This document shows positions 1-10,268 of a DNA stretch of 64,000 nt, in pieces; within the stretch, counting starts at the first letter, position 1, and every line of letters starts with the position of its first letter. A model generated the notes under the pieces. That model was not told the origin of the DNA and did not search any database. It saw nothing but the letters and a program-made list of their open reading frames with translations. The stretch comes from Pseudomonas sp. N40(2020) (lineage in GTDB: Bacteria; Pseudomonadota; Gammaproteobacteria; Pseudomonadales; Pseudomonadaceae): NCBI RefSeq assembly GCF_014472415.1, contig NZ_JACSZV010000027.1, forward strand, positions 1 to 64,000. The letters are read 5' to 3'. A program made the translations under genes and the position numbers.

Positions 1-107
1 TCGACCTGATCGACGACCGACAATTTAAAGGTCAGCGTGTAATCACGCTGACTGCGCCTTTCTCCCGTATTCATTACTCCCTCCTGAGAATGGGTCAGAA
101 GGTGTAA
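1..107 (+). CDS. 3' end of an unidentified protein gene (partial)
   Basis: An open frame enters from the left edge and ends at the TAA at 105-107, giving about 34 residues that end in SLLRMGQKV. I do not recognise the family from this fragment. The gene converges on fdhA, and a strong bidirectional hairpin terminator follows at once, which supports this being a genuine gene end. Confidence 0.5.
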   Translation, partial: DLIDDRQFKGQRVITLTAPFSRIHYSLLRMGQKV

Positions 108-135
108 ACCTTATTCAGGACGGGACATAACAAAC

Positions 136-166
136 AAAAAAGGGCAACCCGAGGGTTGCCCTTCTT
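136..166. terminator. Bidirectional Rho-independent terminator between convergent genes
   Basis: A ten-base-pair stem (141-150 with 153-162, very small loop) has an A-run on its left and a T-rich tail on its right. It can therefore end transcription of the left-edge gene on the plus strand and of fdhA on the minus strand. Confidence 0.85.
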
Positions 167-179
167 ATAGGGGTGAAAC

Positions 180-1379
180 CTACGCCGCACTAAACAACTT
201 GTGCGGATCAATCACAAACTTCTTCGGCACACCCGCATCGAACTCGCCGTACCCTTCCGGCGCCTGATCAAGGCTGATGACCTGCACGCCCACTACTTCG
301 GCGATGTTGATGCGATCCCACATGATCGCCTGCATCAGCTGGCGGTTGTACTTCATCACTGGCGTTTGCCCAGTGTGGAAGCTGTGGGATTTGGCCCAGC
401 CCAGACCGAAGCGGATGCTCAGGCTGCCCATTTTCGCGGCGGCGTCGACGGCGCCCGGGTCTTCGGTGACGTACAGGCCCGGAATACCGATCTTGCCGGC
501 GACCCGCACCACGCCCATCAGCGAGTTGAGTACGGTGGCCGGCGCTTCGGATTTCACCCCGTCATGGCCGTGGCCACGGGCTTCGAAGCCCACGCAGTCC
601 ACCGCGCAATCGACTTCCGGCTCGCCCAGCAGTGCGGCGATCTGTTCGTGCAGCGGGGTGTCTTTGGACAGGTCGACAATTTCGAAACCCTGCGCCTTGG
701 CGTGGGCCAGGCGGATGGTGTTGACGTCGCCGACGATCACCACCGCAGCGCCCAACAGACGCGCCGAAGCGGCGGCGGCCAGACCGACCGGACCGGCGCC
801 GGCAATGTAAACGGTGCTGCCCGGGCCAACGCCCGCAGTCACCGCGCCGTGGTAACCGGTCGGCAGGATGTCGGAGAGGCAAGTCAGGTCGCGAATTTTC
901 TCCATGGCCTTGTCGCGGTCCGGCAGTTTCAGCAGGTTGAAATCGGCGTACGGCACCAGCACGTATTCGGCCTGGCCACCGGTCCAGTCGCCCATGTCGA
1001 CGTAACCGTAAGCGCCACCGGCGCGGGCCGGGTTGACGGTCAGGCAGACGCCGGTGTGTTGCTCCTTGCAGGAACGGCAGCGCCCGCAAGCCACGTTGAA
1101 CGGTACGGAGACCAGATCGCCGATTTTCAGGTTTTCGACGTCGGAGCCTTTTTCGATCACCTCGCCGGTGATCTCGTGACCCAGTACCAGACCGGTCTGC
1201 GCCGTGGTACGGCCGCGCACCATGTGTTGGTCGGAGCCGCAGATGTTGGTGGAAACCACTTTGAGAATGACCCCGTGCTCGATCTTGCGACCGCGCGGGT
1301 CCTGCATTTTCGGATAGTCGATTTTCTGTACTTCGACCTTGCCAGCGCCGAGATACACCACACCACGATTGCCAGACAT
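180..1379 (-). CDS. fdhA: Glutathione-independent formaldehyde dehydrogenase FdhA
   Basis: This 399-residue zinc-dependent medium-chain dehydrogenase oxidises formaldehyde to formate with NAD+ without added glutathione. Visible are the catalytic-zinc start (NICGSDQH), GHEITGEV, the structural-zinc cysteines in CGRCRSCKEQHTGVC and the Rossmann motif GAGPVGL. The length fits the P. putida-type enzyme. The start ATG has a GAGGTG ribosome site upstream. It is the last gene of the glyA-soxBDAG-purU-fdhA run, where it removes formaldehyde released by methyl-group oxidation. A REP palindrome separates it from purU, so it may be partly uncoupled. The family call is firm; the physiological role is inferred from context. 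Confidence 0.95.
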   Translation of the reverse strand: MSGNRGVVYLGAGKVEVQKIDYPKMQDPRGRKIEHGVILKVVSTNICGSDQHMVRGRTTAQTGLVLGHEITGEVIEKGSDVENLKIGDLVSVPFNVACGRCRSCKEQHTGVCLTVNPARAGGAYGYVDMGDWTGGQAEYVLVPYADFNLLKLPDRDKAMEKIRDLTCLSDILPTGYHGAVTAGVGPGSTVYIAGAGPVGLAAAASARLLGAAVVIVGDVNTIRLAHAKAQGFEIVDLSKDTPLHEQIAALLGEPEVDCAVDCVGFEARGHGHDGVKSEAPATVLNSLMGVVRVAGKIGIPGLYVTEDPGAVDAAAKMGSLSIRFGLGWAKSHSFHTGQTPVMKYNRQLMQAIMWDRINIAEVVGVQVISLDQAPEGYGEFDAGVPKKFVIDPHKLFSAA

Positions 1380-1447
1380 GCTTTCACCTCGCTGTTGTTT
1401 TTATGGAACCGCGTTGCCCAGGCAGCGCGTTAAGTGCTCGGTAAATC

Positions 1448-1522
1448 AAAAGATCGCAGCCTTCGGCAGCTCCTACATGAATCGCATCCCCCTGTAGGAG
1501 CTGCCGAAGGCTGCGATCTTTT
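1448..1522. repeat. Inverted REP pair, AAGATCGCAGCC family
   Basis: Two arms of about 29 bases (1448-1476 and 1493-1522) are inverted copies of one another, carrying AAAAGATCGCAGCC and GGCTGCGATCTTTT at the outer ends and TAGGAGCTGCCG inside. Related pairs lie at 9335-9425 and 18030-18115. It occupies the purU-fdhA gap and may act as a 3' mRNA stabiliser or weak terminator. Confidence 0.85.
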
Positions 1523-1528
1523 AGCTAT

Positions 1529-2386
1529 CTAAAGAACGACGGTGCGATTGGCGTTGAGAAACACCCTGCGCTCAATGTGATAGCCAACGGCGCGGGCCAA
1601 GGTCAGACCTTCGATATCCCGCCCCTTGGCAATCAAATCTTCCGGGTAATGACTGTGATCCACCGCCTCGACACCTTGGGCAATGATCGGCCCTTCATCG
1701 AGGTCGTTGTTGATGTAATGCGCGGTCGCGCCGACCAGTTTCACGCCCTTGTTATAGGCCTGGTGATACGGCTTGGCACCCTTGAAGCCCGGCAACAGAG
1801 AGTGATGAATGTTGATCGCCTTGCCATCGAGCTTGCGGCACAGCTCCGGCGACAGCACCTGCATGTAGCGAGCGAGAATCACCAGTTCGGCGCCAGACTC
1901 TTCGATCACCTGCAAGACCCGACGCTCCTGCGACGGTTTGTCGTTGGGATCGAGGGGGAAATGGTAGTAGGGAATCTGGTGCCAGTCGGCCAACGGCTTG
2001 AGATCCGGGTGATTGGAGACCACCGCCGCCACGTCCATCGACAACTGGCCGATGCGCTGGCGGTAGAGCAAGTCGTTGAGGCAGTGATCGGCCTTGGAGA
2101 CCATGATCACCACTTTTGGCCGGTAGTTCGGCGCGGTCAGCTCGAAGATCATGCCGAAGGCCTGGCCACGTTCGGCGAGGCCGGCACGGAAGGATTGTTC
2201 GTCGAAACCGTCGGGCTGGCGGAATTCCACACGAATGAAAAAACGCCCGGAGAGGCGATCATCGAAGGAATGGTGCTCGGTGACGTAGCAACCCTGCTCG
2301 AACAGAAAACGCGTCACCGCGTCCACGGTGCCGAGAACGCTGGGGCAGTCGGCGGTCAGAATCCATGTGTCTGGGGCGCGGCTCAT
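1529..2386 (-). CDS. purU: Formyltetrahydrofolate deformylase PurU
   Basis: This 285-residue enzyme hydrolyses 10-formyl-THF to formate and THF. The N-terminal 85 residues look like an ACT regulatory domain (ILTADCPSVLGTVDAVTRF). The rest is a formyltransferase fold with NIHHSLLPGFKGAKPYHQA and the later GATAHYI and LDEGPII segments. An AGGAGTCACC ribosome site precedes the ATG. In the sarcosine operon it recycles the folate-bound one-carbon units made when sarcosine is oxidised. This copy belongs to the catabolic cluster and may be one of several in the genome. Confidence 0.95.
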   Translation of the reverse strand: MSRAPDTWILTADCPSVLGTVDAVTRFLFEQGCYVTEHHSFDDRLSGRFFIRVEFRQPDGFDEQSFRAGLAERGQAFGMIFELTAPNYRPKVVIMVSKADHCLNDLLYRQRIGQLSMDVAAVVSNHPDLKPLADWHQIPYYHFPLDPNDKPSQERRVLQVIEESGAELVILARYMQVLSPELCRKLDGKAINIHHSLLPGFKGAKPYHQAYNKGVKLVGATAHYINNDLDEGPIIAQGVEAVDHSHYPEDLIAKGRDIEGLTLARAVGYHIERRVFLNANRTVVL

Positions 2387-2428
2387 GGTGCGGTGACTCC
2401 TGTTCTTTGTGCGGGGTGTCAGGTTTTT

Positions 2429-2590
2429 CCCTCACCCTGGCCCTCTCCCAGAGGGAGAGGGGACTGACCGAAGTGTTCTTTCGAGCTACGCCGACCTGAA
2501 ATTCCGAATGTGAATGCAGATCGTAAACACACCCGAGATCGGCTCCCTTTCCCCCTCTCCCCCCTGGGGGAGAGGGCTGGGGTGAGGGGG
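2429..2590. repeat. CCCTCACC...GGTGAGGGG long imperfect inverted repeat, copy 1
   Basis: The ends are inverted C/T-rich and G/A-rich arms (CCCTCACCCTGGCCCTCTCCC against GGGAGAGGGCTGGGGTGAGG). The middle carries GGGACTGACCGA and CGAGCTACGCCGACCTGAAA. A clear second copy lies at 31966-32141 with the same ends and middle motifs. It has no coding capacity and looks like a small non-autonomous repeat. It fills the soxG-purU gap. Confidence 0.8.
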
Positions 2591-2598
2591 TAGCGATC

Positions 2599-3231
2599 TC
2601 AAGCCTGAACACTAAGCCCGTATTCAGCCGAAGCATCCTGCAACCACAACCACCAGTAATCCGAGAAGCTGCGACGGATCAGCAGTTCCCAGGTGTCTTC
2701 AGCGGTGTGACGAATCATCAGCTGCGACTTGGCGAACACCGTGCCCACGGCTTTACCAACCGGGAAGTTGTTCGGGTGCACGTCGTAGCTGGTGGACTTC
2801 ATCAATACCTGACGCACATTCGGTCCGCTCAGTTCGAGCACTTGCTGGCCGCCGCTGACGTTGACGATTGCAATGTGCAGATCACCCAGCGCTTCACGCA
2901 GCTTCTGCTCGGCGGCAAGTTCTTCGCCGCTCGGCACGATCAGCAGCCACTCATCCGGGCCCATCCATTGCAGGCTGGTTTCGCCTTTGACGATGACGCT
3001 CAGGGCGCCCGGCAGTTCAATGCCCAGGGCCTTGTGTACGCCAGCAGCGAACGCTGCATCGTGACCATCGCCACGGATGGTCAGGTGACCCAGTATTTTT
3101 TTCTCACGCACGATCACGCCGGCATTCTTGCGGCCCTTGCCGACCAGACTGGCGAGGTCGGCATGGTGCAGCGACGACTCGGCACGGGCACCGGTGGTCG
3201 GGCGTTGTTGGTACACGTTGGCTGTGGTCAT
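2599..3231 (-). CDS. soxG: Sarcosine oxidase gamma subunit SoxG
   Basis: This 210-residue protein is the gamma subunit of the heterotetrameric sarcosine oxidase, which converts sarcosine, THF and O2 to glycine, 5,10-methylene-THF and H2O2. Typical segments are MGPDEWLLI, LELSGPNVRQVLMKSTSYDVHP and a C-terminal FSDYWWLWLQDASAEYG. The ATG has AAAGGTGC upstream. It follows soxA after a short gap holding a REP palindrome. Position and sequence agree with the soxBDAG order known in pseudomonads and Corynebacterium-type enzymes. Confidence 0.95.
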   Translation of the reverse strand: MTTANVYQQRPTTGARAESSLHHADLASLVGKGRKNAGVIVREKKILGHLTIRGDGHDAAFAAGVHKALGIELPGALSVIVKGETSLQWMGPDEWLLIVPSGEELAAEQKLREALGDLHIAIVNVSGGQQVLELSGPNVRQVLMKSTSYDVHPNNFPVGKAVGTVFAKSQLMIRHTAEDTWELLIRRSFSDYWWLWLQDASAEYGLSVQA

Positions 3232-3253
3232 AAAGCACCTTTGCTGAATTCTT

Positions 3254-3283
3254 GATCGTTCCCACGCTCTGCGTGGGAACGAT
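3254..3283. repeat. Single REP palindrome GTTCCCACGC...GCGTGGGAAC
   Basis: A near-perfect 30-base palindrome sits between soxA and soxG. It is the end motif of the roughly 110-base REP doublets found at 22129, 34379, 41024, 50653 and 53684, and of the REPs flanking the transposase gene at 11515. Within the operon it may form a processing or stabilising hairpin. Confidence 0.85.
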
Positions 3284-3288
3284 TAGTG

Positions 3289-6200
3289 TCAGATGTTCTG
3301 GCGATCACCCTTCGGATCGAAGAACACCGAAGAAACAATCTCTGCCTCGATCACGCTGCCATCGGCCAGCGGTGCAAACACCCGCTCACCGAGGCGTTTC
3401 AGACCGCCCTTGACCACGCCCATGGCAAACGAATAGCCAAGGGAGTTGTGCGCATAACTGGAGGTCACGTGGCCGACCATCGTCATCGGGATCGCCTGTT
3501 TGGTGTTGAACACCAACTGCGCACCTTCCGGTAGCCATTTAGTCGGATCGATCGGCTTCAGGCCTACCAACTGTTTGCGCTGATCACGCACACAATCTTC
3601 ACGGTTCATGCCGCGCTGGCCGATCCACGAGAACGGTTTGGTGCGACCGACGCACCAGCCCATGTTCAGGTCGTCCGGGGTCATTGAGCCGTCAGTGTCC
3701 TGGCCGACGATGATGAAACCTTTCTCGGCGCGCAGAACGTGCATGGTTTCAGTGCCGTACGGGGTCAGGTTGTACTGCTTGCCGGCCTCGACGATTTTCT
3801 CCAGCACGCCCATCGCATAGTCGGCCTGCACGTTGACTTCGTACGACAGCTCACCGGTAAACGAGATACGGAACACCCGCGCCGGCACACCGCCAACCAG
3901 ACCTTCTTTCCAGGTCATGAACGGGAAGGCTTCGTTGCTCAGGTCGATGTCGGTCACGGCGCTGAGCAGCTTGCGGCTGTTCGGGCCGGACAGGGTCATG
4001 GTCGCCCAGTGGTCGGTCACGGAAGTGAAGTACACCTTCATGTCCGGCCATTCGGTCTGGTGGTACAGCTCCAGCCATTGCAGGACGCGCGCGGCGCCGC
4101 CGGTGGTGGTGGTCATGACGAAATGGTTGTCCGCCAGGCAAGCCGTCACACCGTCGTCGAAGACCATGCCGTCTTCTTTGCACATCAAACCGTAACGGGC
4201 CTTGCCCACGTCGAGCTTGGTCCAGGCGTTGGTGTACACGCGGTTGAGAAACTCGCGGGCATCCGGGCCTTGAATGTCGATCTTGCCCAGGGTCGAGGCG
4301 TCGAGCAGGCCGACGCTGTCGCGCACGGCTTTGCATTCGCGCTTCACGGCAGCGTGCAGGTCTTCACCGTTTTTCGGGAAGTACCATGGACGTTTCCACT
4401 GGCCGACGTCTTCAAATTCGGCGCCGTTTTTCAGGTGCCATTGATGCAGCGCGGTGTAACGAACCGGCTCAAAGATGTGTCCACAGTGACGGCCGGCCAC
4501 GGCGCCGAACGTCACCGGCGTGTAGTTCGGACGGAACATCGTGGTGCCCATCTGCGGGATGGTCACGTTCAGCGAACGGGCAGCGATGGCCAGACCGTTA
4601 ACGTTGCCGAGCTTGCCCTGATCGGTGCCGAAGCCCAGCGCGGTGTATCGTTTGACGTGCTCGACCGACTCGAAACCTTCGCGGGTCGCCAGTTCGATGG
4701 CGGCGGCGGTGACGTCGTTTTGCAGGTCGACGAATTGCTTCGGCGCGCGGGCAGTGCCCTTCTCGTGCGGCACCTGGAACAGCGCCAGCGTCGGCTCTTC
4801 GAGACGGCTCAGGGCTTTCGGCAGCGTGCCTTCGACCGCCGCGAAACCGGCTTCACTGGCAGCGCGCACGCCACCTTCAAAACCATCGGCCAGCGAATCG
4901 CCGAGACCGTAAACGCCGTTGATGCCACCGACGCACACGCGTTTCTGCGGAGCTTCGCCCGGGATGAAACCGAGGATGTCTTCGCGCCAGGTCGGCTTGC
5001 CGCCCAAGTGCGAGGCCAGGTGAACCACCGGGCTGTAACCGCCGGAAGTCGCGACCACATCGCAGTCGAGCCATTCGCCCGGGCTGGTCACGGCGTGCGC
5101 CTTCACATCAATCGCGGCGACGCGGGCAGCGGTAACGCGCTTGCTGCCACGGGCCTCGATCACGGCACTGCCGGTGAGGATGCGAATGCCTTTGGCGCGG
5201 GCTTCTTCGACCAATGCACCGCGCGGATTGCTGCGCGCATCGGCGATGGCCACCACTTGCAGACTGGCGTCGAGCCAATCCAGAGCCACGCGATAGGCGT
5301 GATCGTTGTTGGTCGACAGCACCAGTTTTTTACCCGGTGCCACGCCGTAACGGCGCACGTAAGTCGAGACCGCACCGGCGAGCATGTTGCCCGGCACGTC
5401 GTTGTTGCCGTAGACCAGCGGACGCTCGCAAGCGCCGGTGGCCAGCACCACACGCTTGGCGCGGACACGGTGAATGCGCTGACGTACCTGACCGATCGGT
5501 GCGCGGTCGCCGAGGTGATCGGTGAGGCGTTCGTGAATGGTCAGGAAGTTGTGGTCGTGGTAGCCGTTGACCGTGGCGCGCGGCAACAGCAGCACGTCCG
5601 GCGTGTCCTTCAATTCAGCGATGACACTGGCAACCCAATCCATCGCCGGTTTGCCGTCGAGGCTTTCGCGGGAATCAAGCAGGCTGCCGCCGAACTCTTC
5701 CTGTTCATCAGCCAGAATCACCCGGGCACCGCTGCGCGCGGCCGCCAGTGCAGCCGCCAGACCGGCAGGGCCGGCGCCGACGATCAGCACGTCGCAGTGC
5801 TGGTTCATGTAGTCGTAGGTGTCCGGATCGACTTCGGTCGGCGAACGGCCCAAACCGGCAGCCTTACGAATGTATTTCTCGTAAGTCATCCAGAACGATT
5901 GCGGGTACATGAAGGTTTTGTAGTAGAAACCCGGCGGCATCAGCTTGCCGCCGACCTTGCCGAGAATCCCCATCATGTCGTTGTTGACGTTCGGCCAGCC
6001 GTTGGTGCTGGTGGCGACCAGGCCTTGGTACAGCGCCTGTTGCGTGGCGCGCACGTTAGGGATCTGCGTGGCTTCAGTCGCACCGATCTGCAGCACGGCG
6101 TTCGGCTCTTCGGCGCCAGCGGCGAAGATGCCGCGTGGACGCGAATACTTGAAGCTGCGGCCGATGATGTCGACGCCGTTGGCGATCAGCGCAGCGGCCA

Positions 6201-6306
6201 GCGAGTCACCCTCGAAGCCTTTGTAGGTCTGACCGTTGAAGGTGAAGCTCAGCACTTTGTTGCGGTCGATCCGTCCACCGTTGGACAGGCGATTGGTCTG
6301 GCTCAT
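3289..6306 (-). CDS. soxA: Sarcosine oxidase alpha subunit SoxA
   Basis: At 1005 residues this has the usual length of the large subunit. The N-terminus (about 15-100) is the ferredoxin-like segment FNGQTYKGFEGDSLAAALIANG. A dinucleotide-binding domain begins near residue 175 (VLIVGAGPAGLAAALAAARSGARV), with the second part at VLATGACERPLVYGNNDVPG. The C-terminal 400 residues are a GcvT-like folate-binding domain (YTNAWTKLDVGKARYGLMCKEDGMVFDDGV), where the methyl group is passed to THF. It overlaps soxD by four bases, implying translational coupling. Confidence 0.97.
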   Translation of the reverse strand: MSQTNRLSNGGRIDRNKVLSFTFNGQTYKGFEGDSLAAALIANGVDIIGRSFKYSRPRGIFAAGAEEPNAVLQIGATEATQIPNVRATQQALYQGLVATSTNGWPNVNNDMMGILGKVGGKLMPPGFYYKTFMYPQSFWMTYEKYIRKAAGLGRSPTEVDPDTYDYMNQHCDVLIVGAGPAGLAAALAAARSGARVILADEQEEFGGSLLDSRESLDGKPAMDWVASVIAELKDTPDVLLLPRATVNGYHDHNFLTIHERLTDHLGDRAPIGQVRQRIHRVRAKRVVLATGACERPLVYGNNDVPGNMLAGAVSTYVRRYGVAPGKKLVLSTNNDHAYRVALDWLDASLQVVAIADARSNPRGALVEEARAKGIRILTGSAVIEARGSKRVTAARVAAIDVKAHAVTSPGEWLDCDVVATSGGYSPVVHLASHLGGKPTWREDILGFIPGEAPQKRVCVGGINGVYGLGDSLADGFEGGVRAASEAGFAAVEGTLPKALSRLEEPTLALFQVPHEKGTARAPKQFVDLQNDVTAAAIELATREGFESVEHVKRYTALGFGTDQGKLGNVNGLAIAARSLNVTIPQMGTTMFRPNYTPVTFGAVAGRHCGHIFEPVRYTALHQWHLKNGAEFEDVGQWKRPWYFPKNGEDLHAAVKRECKAVRDSVGLLDASTLGKIDIQGPDAREFLNRVYTNAWTKLDVGKARYGLMCKEDGMVFDDGVTACLADNHFVMTTTTGGAARVLQWLELYHQTEWPDMKVYFTSVTDHWATMTLSGPNSRKLLSAVTDIDLSNEAFPFMTWKEGLVGGVPARVFRISFTGELSYEVNVQADYAMGVLEKIVEAGKQYNLTPYGTETMHVLRAEKGFIIVGQDTDGSMTPDDLNMGWCVGRTKPFSWIGQRGMNREDCVRDQRKQLVGLKPIDPTKWLPEGAQLVFNTKQAIPMTMVGHVTSSYAHNSLGYSFAMGVVKGGLKRLGERVFAPLADGSVIEAEIVSSVFFDPKGDRQNI

Positions 6307-6632
6307 ACCTTCTCTCCCAGCGCCGTCGTGGCTGTTTTCGCAGCATCAGCCTTGTCGGTGAATTGCGGCTTGGTGCCGATCTTGTAGGTTTCGAGAATCT
6401 CGTAGGTCACGGTGTCGCGGGTGACGTTGAAATACTGGCGGCAACCGGCGACGTGATCCCACAGCTCGTGGTGCAGACCGCGCGGGTTGTCACGGAAGAA
6501 CATGTAGTCGCCCCACTCCTCGTCGGAACAGCTTGCAGGGTCCAGTGGGCGCGGAATGTGCGCCTGACCGGATGCGTGGAATTCCTCTTCGGAGCGCAAC
6601 TCGCCGCAGTGAGGACAGAAGATATGCAACAT
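6303..6632 (-). CDS. soxD: Sarcosine oxidase delta subunit SoxD
   Basis: This 109-residue subunit carries the zinc-binding pattern of the family: CPHCGE at residues 6-11 and later His and Cys residues, including HHELWDHVAGCRQYF. The motif FRDNPRG is also typical. It lies between soxB (14 bases upstream) and soxA (four-base overlap) in the canonical B-D-A-G order. Confidence 0.95.
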   Translation of the reverse strand: MLHIFCPHCGELRSEEEFHASGQAHIPRPLDPASCSDEEWGDYMFFRDNPRGLHHELWDHVAGCRQYFNVTRDTVTYEILETYKIGTKPQFTDKADAAKTATTALGEKV

Positions 6633-6646
6633 GGGGATTTCTCCTG

Positions 6647-7897
6647 TTAGTGGGCAACCGCAGCAGCGCCGTGTTCATCGATCAACGCACCGTTGTGGAA
6701 ACGGTCGATGGAGAAAGGTGCAGCCAATGGGTGCATTTCACCCTTGGCCAGACTCGCGGCAAACACGTTGCCCGAGCCAGGAGTTGCCTTGAAGCCGCCG
6801 GTGCCCCAACCGCAGTTGAAGAACATGTTCGGTACCGGCGTTTTCGAAATGATCGGGCAGGCGTCCGGCGTGGTGTCGACGATGCCGCCCCACTGACGGT
6901 TCATGCGTACTCGCGACAGCACCGGGAACATCTCGACGATGGCCTGGATGGTGTGCTCGATCACCGGGTACGAACCGCGCTGGCCGTAGCCGTTGTAGCC
7001 GTCGATACCGGCGCCGATCACCAGGTCGCCCTTGTCGGACTGGCTGATGTAACCGTGCACGGCGTTGGACATGATCACGCTGTCGATAATCGGTTTGATC
7101 GGCTCGGACACCAGCGCTTGCAGCGGGTGGGATTCGATCGGCAGACGGAAACCGGCGAGTTTGGCCATGTGCCCGGAATTGCCGGCCGTGACCACACCGA
7201 CGCGTTTGGCGCCGATGAAGCCCTTGTTGGTTTCAACGCCAATGCACACGCCGTTTTCCTTGCGGAAACCGATCACTTCGGTCTGCTGGATCAAGTCCAC
7301 ACCGAGGGCATCAGCGGCACGGGCAAAGCCCCACGCCACGGCATCGTGACGGGCCACGCCGCCACGACGCTGGACGGTTGCGCCCAGCACCGGGTAACGG
7401 GTGTTTTTCGAGCAGTCGAGGTACGGGATCTCGTCAGCGACTTGCTGGGCGTTGAGCAGTTCGCCATCGACGCCGTTGAGGCGGTTGGCGCTGACCCGAC
7501 GCTCGGAATCACGGATGTCCTGCAGGGTGTGGCAGAGGTTGTAGACGCCACGCTGGGAGAACATCACGTTGTAGTTCAGATCCTGCGACAGGCCTTCCCA
7601 CAATTTCATCGCGTGTTCGTACAGGTGCGCCGACTCGTCCCACAGGTAGTTGGAGCGGACGATGGTGGTGTTGCGCGCGGTGTTACCGCCGCCCAGCCAG
7701 CCTTTCTCGACCACGGCGACATTGGTGATGCCGTGCTCTTTCGCCAGATAGTAGGCCGTCGCCAGACCGTGCCCGCCACCGCCGACGATGACCACGTCGT
7801 AGACTTTCTTCGGCGTCGGCGTGCGCCACATGCGCTGCCAGTTTTCGTGGTGGCTGAGGGAGTGTTTGAAGAGGCCGAAGCCCGAATAGCGTTGCAT
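6647..7897 (-). CDS. soxB: Sarcosine oxidase beta subunit SoxB
   Basis: This is the flavin subunit that dehydrogenates sarcosine. The mature-like start [24 protein letters not shown] is family-typical, followed by the FAD motif [21 protein letters not shown] and a C-terminal [16 protein letters not shown]. Two in-frame ATGs exist, at 7903 and 7897. The GGAG site is only three bases from the first but nine from the second, so I chose 7897 (416 residues). It starts about 20 bases after glyA ends and leads the sox genes. Confidence 0.96.
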   Translation of the reverse strand: MQRYSGFGLFKHSLSHHENWQRMWRTPTPKKVYDVVIVGGGGHGLATAYYLAKEHGITNVAVVEKGWLGGGNTARNTTIVRSNYLWDESAHLYEHAMKLWEGLSQDLNYNVMFSQRGVYNLCHTLQDIRDSERRVSANRLNGVDGELLNAQQVADEIPYLDCSKNTRYPVLGATVQRRGGVARHDAVAWGFARAADALGVDLIQQTEVIGFRKENGVCIGVETNKGFIGAKRVGVVTAGNSGHMAKLAGFRLPIESHPLQALVSEPIKPIIDSVIMSNAVHGYISQSDKGDLVIGAGIDGYNGYGQRGSYPVIEHTIQAIVEMFPVLSRVRMNRQWGGIVDTTPDACPIISKTPVPNMFFNCGWGTGGFKATPGSGNVFAASLAKGEMHPLAAPFSIDRFHNGALIDEHGAAAVAH

Positions 7898-7917
7898 AGT
7901 CATTTACTCCAGAACGC

Positions 7918-9171
<1,254 letters not shown>

Positions 9172-9275
9172 CGCGTCTCTCCCAGCGGCGGCGGTGCGCC
9201 ATTCGTCTCGGTCAGGCACCTGCGTGCCCTTTGATGCGATGGTATGACCGGTGCAGACAGCTCAAATGCCTACGG

Positions 9276-9302
9276 ACGCCACGCAAAGGTGCGTTTACGA
9301 CA
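9276..9302. promoter_or_regulatory. Candidate AraC-type activator half-sites upstream of glyA
   Basis: On the glyA sense strand, TGTCGT (9302-9297) and TGGCGT (9281-9276) lie exactly 21 bases apart, about two helical turns. The same GCGAC/GTCGC-type half-site in 20-21 base phase occurs upstream of gbcA, choX, caiX and the 25908 operon. GbdR and SouR are the AraC-family regulators known for these operons in P. aeruginosa. The half-sites are short, so on its own this is a weak site. Confidence 0.3.
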
Positions 9303-9334
9303 TGGCGGGAAATGGCTTGGAGAATGCAGTCCAC

Positions 9335-9425
9335 TGTAGGAGCTGCCGCAGGCTGCGATCTTTTGATCTTGCTTTTGATTCTAAAAAGCCAAAGTCAAAA
9401 GATCGCAGCCTGCGGCAGGGCGTAC
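9335..9425. repeat. Inverted REP pair, AAGATCGCAGCC family
   Basis: TGTAGGAGCTGCCGCAGGCT at 9335 and its inverted counterpart ending near 9425 (GCAGCCTGCGGCA) flank a TTTTGATCTTGCTTTTGATT spacer. It is related to the pairs at 1448 and 18030. It separates the glyA promoter region from the TraX-like gene, which points in the same direction. Confidence 0.8.
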
Positions 9426-9430
9426 AGGGG

Positions 9431-10141
9431 TTATGCAATTACCTGGCGGAGGGCGAGCAGTACGAGGAAATGCGCGGGATAGAGGGCGTAGGCCCAGCGC
9501 CTCATCGGTGTCGGCTGGAAGGTTTGGGCATGTCGCAACAGGAGCATCCCAAGCAATGGCGCAATCAGGCAAATGATGAGGCCGAAGATCGCCAACTCAT
9601 TGCCGAACCGCGCCGATTTGAGCAACACCCGCCATTGATTCGCCGCCAGGCACACCAGCCCCGGCAACACAGCGAAATACCACGGACGACGAATCACCAA
9701 CAACGTCGCCAGCGGCAGTAAAACACCAAAGAAACCGAACATCAGCCGTTCCGAGAACAACGCAGAAAGCAGCAACGCGCCAGCGCCGAGCAGTCGCGAA
9801 ACCAGCGCTCCATCCTGCCAGCCCCGCGCCACCAGCAAACCCAGCGCCAGCGTCGGCATCACGTTCAACGTATCGGGATCAGGAATGTACATCCGATAGG
9901 GAATTTCGCTGACGGCGCTGAAAACCACCAACCACCCCAAATAGCGCCACTCAGTCTGGCGCGCTCCATCACGGGCAAGATTCGCCGCCATCGCCAGACA
10001 GAACCACGGAAACGCCAACCGCCCCGGCACATACAACCAATCGGCGGAGTAGCCGACATATCGCAGGTGATCGAGCAACATGCTCAGCAGCGCCAGCCAC
10101 TTGAGCAGATCCAGCGCGCCGTCGCGTTTTCTCAGGTGCAT
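9431..10141 (-). CDS. TraX-family membrane protein
   Basis: The protein is 236 residues from MHLRKRDGALDLLKWLALLSMLLDH. The longer upstream frame lacks family features, so I start at 10141. The opening DLLKWLALLSMLLDHLRYVG and FPWFCLAMAANLARDG are characteristic of TraX/YmfL-like proteins, named after the F-plasmid pilin N-acetylation protein. Several hydrophobic segments (about residues 10-30, 45-60, 75-95, 110-180, 205-230) indicate an inner-membrane protein. It diverges from the threonine aldolase gene. Chromosomal members have no settled role, and I infer none. Confidence 0.8.
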   Translation of the reverse strand: MHLRKRDGALDLLKWLALLSMLLDHLRYVGYSADWLYVPGRLAFPWFCLAMAANLARDGARQTEWRYLGWLVVFSAVSEIPYRMYIPDPDTLNVMPTLALGLLVARGWQDGALVSRLLGAGALLLSALFSERLMFGFFGVLLPLATLLVIRRPWYFAVLPGLVCLAANQWRVLLKSARFGNELAIFGLIICLIAPLLGMLLLRHAQTFQPTPMRRWAYALYPAHFLVLLALRQVIA

Positions 10142-10268
10142 AATCGGCCCGTGTCCTTGTAGAGTTCTGCCAGCGACATCCCGTGTGCTCCCCGGATGAT
10201 CTTCGGTAAAGTGCGCACCATCATTGACCAACGAGTCGCCACAAGCGCCTCGACCACGGAAGCCGGCC

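Noticed and set aside
3739-6387. Very long plus-strand open frame (882 codons) opposite soxA
   Set aside because: It is a shadow of soxA caused by high GC at third codon positions; composition is His/Ala/Arg-rich with no domains.
9172-9334. Glycine riboswitch upstream of glyA
   Set aside because: I could not find the conserved glycine aptamer cores or a tandem aptamer layout in the leader.
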